Source of the DNA: Clostridia bacterium
GTDB taxonomy: Bacteria > Bacillota > Clostridia > Christensenellales > Aristaeellaceae
Assembly (NCBI GenBank): GCA_017412445.1
Contig: JAFPYA010000199.1
Coordinates: 1 to 8,367 of the forward strand
Direction: 5' to 3'
Length of the DNA: 8,367 nt
The notes under the pieces are model-generated. The model did not search any database and was not told the origin of the DNA. It saw only the letters and a program-made list of their open reading frames with translations. Positions 5,432 to 8,367 of this stretch are shown here, one piece after another. A program made the translations under genes and the position numbers. Each line of letters starts with the position of its first letter. Position 1 is the stretch's first letter.

Positions 5432-6457
5432 ACTGCTTCTCTCCCCTTTGTGCCTGTCTATAAAGTCCATGAAAAACTCCCAGTCGTCGAGCGACAGAAA
5501 ATGCGTGCCTTCCCTGAGAAAATGTACCGCGTCGTCGCCAAAGCCCTTGCGCCCGAAGAGTTGCCACGCGCAGGAGGCCGCCTCGCAGGAGCGCTTCTCG
5601 GAGGGCGGGTCCGCCCACTCGTCGAGGCTCGCGCTCGTGACCGCGACATAGCGCGGGCAGCAGGCGGCGATGGCGAAGTGCTGGTCGAAGGGCATGTGCT
5701 CCACGTCCGTGCCGTGCTTTTTGTAGTTCTCGCAGAACCAGAACGGGAAGCGGCGGCAGATGATCTCAGCGTTCTCGCTCGCGGGGTTCTTGCCCCGCTC
5801 CATCGCCGCGCCGCTGCAGCCTGAGTCGTTTACGCAGGTGAAGCGTATCCTTTCATCGTTTGCGCCGCACCACAGCGCGGTCTTGCCCAGGCGCGAATGG
5901 CCTATCACGGCGATTGCCTCTACGTCCACGTCGTCGCGCTTTATGATTTCGTCGAGCGCACGGCTGAGCGTCCACGCCCAGAGGCTTAGCTTGCCCCAGC
6001 CCGTGCCGTCGCAGGGCCTGTCCATGAGCCCTGCAAGCCCGTTTGTAAAATCGTTGTCGTCGCTGGTCACGGCGGCGTAATGTATCAGCGCCACGGAGTA
6101 GCCGCGCTTAAGCAGTACCTCGGCGGGCAGAGATTTCTGGTAAAGCTCGGGGCTGAAGCTGATGTACAAAAACAGTGGATGCCTGCCCGGCGCGTCCGGA
6201 TGCAGAAGCGTCAGCGGCAGCGTATAGTCGCCCTTGTCCGCCTTTATTGTAAGCTCCAGCTTCTCCTCCACGCCCCGGCCGCCGTAGTGATCCTTATTCT
6301 TTGAGACGAGCTTCAGGCACGCGGGCTCTTTCGGGGGTAAAAAGCCGTATTCCTCACTTGACAGCACGTCTAAAAGCTCCTTGCGTCTCGCGGCCCATTC
6401 TTCCTGTGTGGTCACTCTCTTGCCGTCGTTTGCGATCAAAAGCTCCGGTATGCCCAT
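5060..6457 (-). CDS. CE15-like alpha/beta hydrolase fused in frame to RidA
   Basis: One open frame of 465 residues joins two enzymes. Residues 1-342 resemble bacterial glucuronoyl-esterase (CE15) hydrolases: nucleophile Ser188 in GHSRLGKTALW, acidic Asp211 in NDSGCSGA where the family usually has Glu, the FPFWFCENY and DEWADP signatures, and His319 in EGTHFLSLDDWEFF. CE15 enzymes cleave esters of 4-O-methylglucuronic acid. There is no signal peptide, so it would act on imported material in the cytoplasm. Residues 343-465 are a complete RidA. The linker is only about RHKGERSS (335-342). Start: ATG at 6457 after AGGAGG in the 11-bp gap behind the GH31-like gene. An upstream in-frame start at 6520 lies inside that gene and is rejected. 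A ribosome binding site precedes Met343, so RidA may also be made alone. Family assignment is firm, true substrate is not, and the fusion may be a recent stop-codon loss. Confidence 0.88.
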   Translation of the reverse strand: MGIPELLIANDGKRVTTQEEWAARRKELLDVLSSEEYGFLPPKEPACLKLVSKNKDHYGGRGVEEKLELTIKADKGDYTLPLTLLHPDAPGRHPLFLYISFSPELYQKSLPAEVLLKRGYSVALIHYAAVTSDDNDFTNGLAGLMDRPCDGTGWGKLSLWAWTLSRALDEIIKRDDVDVEAIAVIGHSRLGKTALWCGANDERIRFTCVNDSGCSGAAMERGKNPASENAEIICRRFPFWFCENYKKHGTDVEHMPFDQHFAIAACCPRYVAVTSASLDEWADPPSEKRSCEAASCAWQLFGRKGFGDDAVHFLREGTHFLSLDDWEFFMDFIDRHKGERSSMKTASIAGAKPNIGPYSSATITGNLVYTSGQLGADPISGEMPSDVKGQAEQAFKNVAALLCAAGSDISRVVKTTVFIKNMDDFKAVNEVYACFFTEPYPARSCVEVARLPKDALVECEAIAEL

Positions 6458-6468
6458 TGTATCCCTCC

Positions 6469-8229
6469 TCAGATGATTATCTCGACGTGTCTGCCCGTGC
6501 CCATGTCGAGGCACACGCAATAGTTGTCGTATTCAAAATTCACGGGAACGCTGTCTACCAGCGCGGTGATGGGTCTTTGCCCGGTTATGATTTTGAGCCT
6601 GTACCTTCGCTCGGGATTCATGCCTTCAAATTCGCCCTCGCGCAGGCCTACGTCGATAAGTATGCGTTTGCCCCTTCTGGTCAGGCGGAAGCGCGTGCGT
6701 GCGATTCTGCCCCTGAGATACTCCGCGCTTGCGCCGTCGTCCTCAAATAAAGAGTGTTCCGCGTCGCAGTCAAACACCGCGAAGCATTCGAGCGTAAGAT
6801 ATTCGCTGTCGCCCGTCTCCACGTACTGCCTGCCCGGCTGCGCCGCTATCACGGCGCCGTTTCGCACGAACAGCGCGCCGCTTCTGCCCTCGGGAACGTA
6901 AATATCCAGCTCCTGACCGCCGTCAAAAATCGAGTACGTCCACGCGTCCACCCAGCACTCTCCGGATGGCAGACGCACTTTATCGCCCCTTGCGGCCACA
7001 AGCAGGCTTTCGCCCAGCATGAACGCGCCTGTGTAGTCCTTCACCTCTTCGTCGTCGAACTCAAGCGCAAGCGGGCGCAGCATGGGCACGCCCGTAATAT
7101 GCGCCGACAGCGCCGCTGAATAGATGTAAGGCAAAAGGTGATAGCGCGTGCGGTCGTAAGCCGTGAACAGCCTTTCGTTTTCGACGCCCGCCCACCACGG
7201 CTGACAGTAGCCCTGAGAGCAGTCCAGCACGCTGACCGCGCCCAGCATTTGGGTGTGTATAGAGAGGGGGTCGAATATGTCCACGCCGCATACCGCGTTG
7301 CTTACGCCGCTTAAGCCGAGCCTGAGCGCGTCTGAGAGGCTTACGGCCTCGCCTATCTCAAGGCTCCGTGCGCCCATATATGTGAGCGTCTGCATGCGTT
7401 TTTGCTCTGCTTCGTCCATCGAGGCCATCACGGTCTTGAAGCCGTATCTGCCAAGCGCCGACATAAACGAATGCGGCTGTGACCTGCAACCTGCATTATT
7501 TACGCTCACGTCACCGCCCTGCGCGGCGCCCGAATGCACTATCAGCGCGTCGCAAGGTATGCCGTGCCTTCGCATTTCGGCAGCGTCGTCCATCAGCTTT
7601 GACACCTCTGCCCCGCGTTCGTCGAGCATGAGAGCGTAGCACCACGCGGGCAATACCGGCGTGCGCCCTGTTATATAAGCAAAGCGCTCAAGCAGCGCCT
7701 TTAAATGCGCGCCCGAATATATAAAGATTTCGGCCTCATCCAAGGGCAATACGAGCCTTAGCTCCCGCGAGGAGGCGGTGCGCACGTCGAAAACGCAGCC
7801 CGCGCCCGCGCTCAAAGCGTAGCCCGATTTGGTCATCACAAAAGGCACGAACACCTTTTCGCCCGGCGCGTATGCTGCGTCCCTGAGAATAAGAGAATCG
7901 CCCGCGCTGCCGCCGAGGCCGTAAAAGCTCTCGCCGCGCGTGGACAGCGTAAATATGAGGCGCTTTTCGTTTCCGTCGCCTGTAAGCTTAAGCGATGCGC
8001 GGCGCCTCGCCTTGGGCGCCTCTATGCTTAATACGCCCTGCTCGTATTTGACCAGCAGCTCTCCTGCCTTTATGCCACCCGGCCTGATTTCGCCCGTTTC
8101 AGCGTCCGGGGCGCTTACAGGCGCGCGCTTAAGCTCTGCGCCCGTTTCAAGCGTCAGGCGCACGGCGTTGTCCGCGCAGGCGGCGAGGATGAGCCTGCCG
8201 ATTTCAATATCGCAAATGTATTTTTTCAT
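6469..8229 (-). CDS. GH31-like protein with degenerate catalytic core
   Basis: This 586-residue protein has the architecture of family GH31 alpha-glycosidases. It has an N-terminal beta-sandwich (FYGLGGSAGD, 102-110; VPFVMTKSGYAL, 128-139), a barrel start (ITGRTPVLPAWCYALM, 186-201; HGIPCDALIV, 222-231), the late barrel (ALRLGLSGV, 301-309; RYHLLPYIYSAALSAH, 362-377), and C-terminal sandwiches (LPSGECWVDAW, ALFVRNGAVI, LFEDDGASAEY). Between GFKTVMAS (263-270) and GLSGV, where GH31 enzymes hold about 100 more residues with the catalytic Asp nucleophile, almost nothing is left. The usual WxGD acid/base motif is replaced by LEIGE (290-294). It is therefore shorter than usual and probably inactive as a classic glycosidase. 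Start: ATG at 8229 behind GAGGGG. The in-frame ATG at 8259 lies inside the -10 box and is rejected. No signal peptide is seen, so it is cytoplasmic. It is the first gene of the operon. Confidence 0.82.
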   Translation of the reverse strand: MKKYICDIEIGRLILAACADNAVRLTLETGAELKRAPVSAPDAETGEIRPGGIKAGELLVKYEQGVLSIEAPKARRRASLKLTGDGNEKRLIFTLSTRGESFYGLGGSAGDSLILRDAAYAPGEKVFVPFVMTKSGYALSAGAGCVFDVRTASSRELRLVLPLDEAEIFIYSGAHLKALLERFAYITGRTPVLPAWCYALMLDERGAEVSKLMDDAAEMRRHGIPCDALIVHSGAAQGGDVSVNNAGCRSQPHSFMSALGRYGFKTVMASMDEAEQKRMQTLTYMGARSLEIGEAVSLSDALRLGLSGVSNAVCGVDIFDPLSIHTQMLGAVSVLDCSQGYCQPWWAGVENERLFTAYDRTRYHLLPYIYSAALSAHITGVPMLRPLALEFDDEEVKDYTGAFMLGESLLVAARGDKVRLPSGECWVDAWTYSIFDGGQELDIYVPEGRSGALFVRNGAVIAAQPGRQYVETGDSEYLTLECFAVFDCDAEHSLFEDDGASAEYLRGRIARTRFRLTRRGKRILIDVGLREGEFEGMNPERRYRLKIITGQRPITALVDSVPVNFEYDNYCVCLDMGTGRHVEIII

Positions 8230-8257
8230 CTGTAAACCCCTCAAGCCTTGTAAAAGC

Positions 8258-8286
8258 ATTATACCCTAAATGTGCGCTTTATTCAA
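8258..8286 (-). promoter_or_regulatory. Promoter of the GH31-like / CE15-RidA / dehydrogenase operon
   Basis: The minus strand shows TTGAAT (8281-8286) and TATAAT (8258-8263) separated by 17 bp, a near-consensus sigma-A promoter. Transcription should begin near 8251, leaving a leader of about 22 nt that includes GAGGGG before the ATG at 8229. No clear operator or cre-like palindrome is seen around it. Another TATAAT at 8320-8325 has no matching -35. Confidence 0.82.
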
Positions 8287-8367
8287 CCTTTTTTTCGCCC
8301 AATGAATAAAATGCTCATAATTATACCTCATATCATAATCCTTAGCCGTAAATTAACCCGTAATGTC

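Noticed and set aside
8266..8331. Minus-strand 21-codon frame (starts MRYNYEHFIHW) with an AAGGA-like sequence before its ATG
   Set aside because: It is very short, contains the -35 element of the GH31 operon promoter, and an open frame of this size is expected by chance in A/T-rich DNA. Conservation would be needed to revive it.
8302..8367. Plus-strand open frame starting MNKMLIII and running off the right edge
   Set aside because: No ribosome binding site or promoter precedes it, only 22 codons are visible, and the opposite strand is also open here, so coding cannot be claimed.
1..8367. CRISPR array, tRNA, rRNA, insertion sequence or prophage genes
   Set aside because: No regularly spaced repeats, cloverleaf, rRNA motif, transposase or integrase sequence, or terminal inverted repeats were seen on either strand.

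Overview
The window reads as chromosomal DNA from a strictly anaerobic, fermentative Firmicute, probably an uncultured gut-type Clostridia lineage. Three things support this: trimeric-hydrogenase (Hnd/NuoEF-type) electron-transfer genes, an O2/NO-detoxifying flavodiiron protein fused to a rubredoxin module, and consistent AGGAGG-like ribosome binding sites with sigma-A-type promoters. This is inference from gene content; no rRNA or species marker is present.

Left part (1-1975, all minus strand). A redox operon runs right to left from an extended -10 promoter near 2040-2048. In order of transcription it holds a NuoE/HndA-like [2Fe-2S] subunit, a stand-alone HATPase_c protein translationally coupled to it, an HndB-like thioredoxin-fold ferredoxin, and the first 40 codons of a NuoF/HndC-type flavoprotein subunit that then stops. 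The rest of hndC and the catalytic hydrogenase gene are absent. Instead, 46 bp beyond that stop, begins the 5' end of an elongation factor G gene that runs off the left edge.

Middle (1976-4095). A 280-bp divergent intergenic region carries promoters for the hydrogenase operon and, on the plus strand, for a 595-residue flavodiiron protein. That protein combines a diiron beta-lactamase-like domain, a flavodoxin domain, a flavin-reductase domain and a short rubredoxin: an FprA plus Hrb electron chain in one polypeptide. A long, near-perfect hairpin (4053-4095) with A/T-rich flanks ends both this gene and the convergent operon.

Right part (4104-8286, all minus strand). A compact three-gene operon starts at a TTGAAT-17-TATAAT promoter. 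It encodes a GH31-like protein whose catalytic core appears deleted, a CE15-like alpha/beta hydrolase fused in frame to a complete RidA imine deaminase, and a D-2-hydroxyacid dehydrogenase. Gene spacing is +11 bp, then a 4-bp ATGA overlap. The combination suggests intracellular handling of an imported, esterified, uronate-type or modified sugar, with 2-oxo/imine products passed to RidA and a 2-ketoacid reductase. The substrate cannot be told from sequence.

The most interesting points are the CE15-RidA fusion with a preserved internal ribosome binding site, the apparently dead GH31 at the head of its operon, the truncated hndC next to fusA, and the nearly leaderless fusA start.
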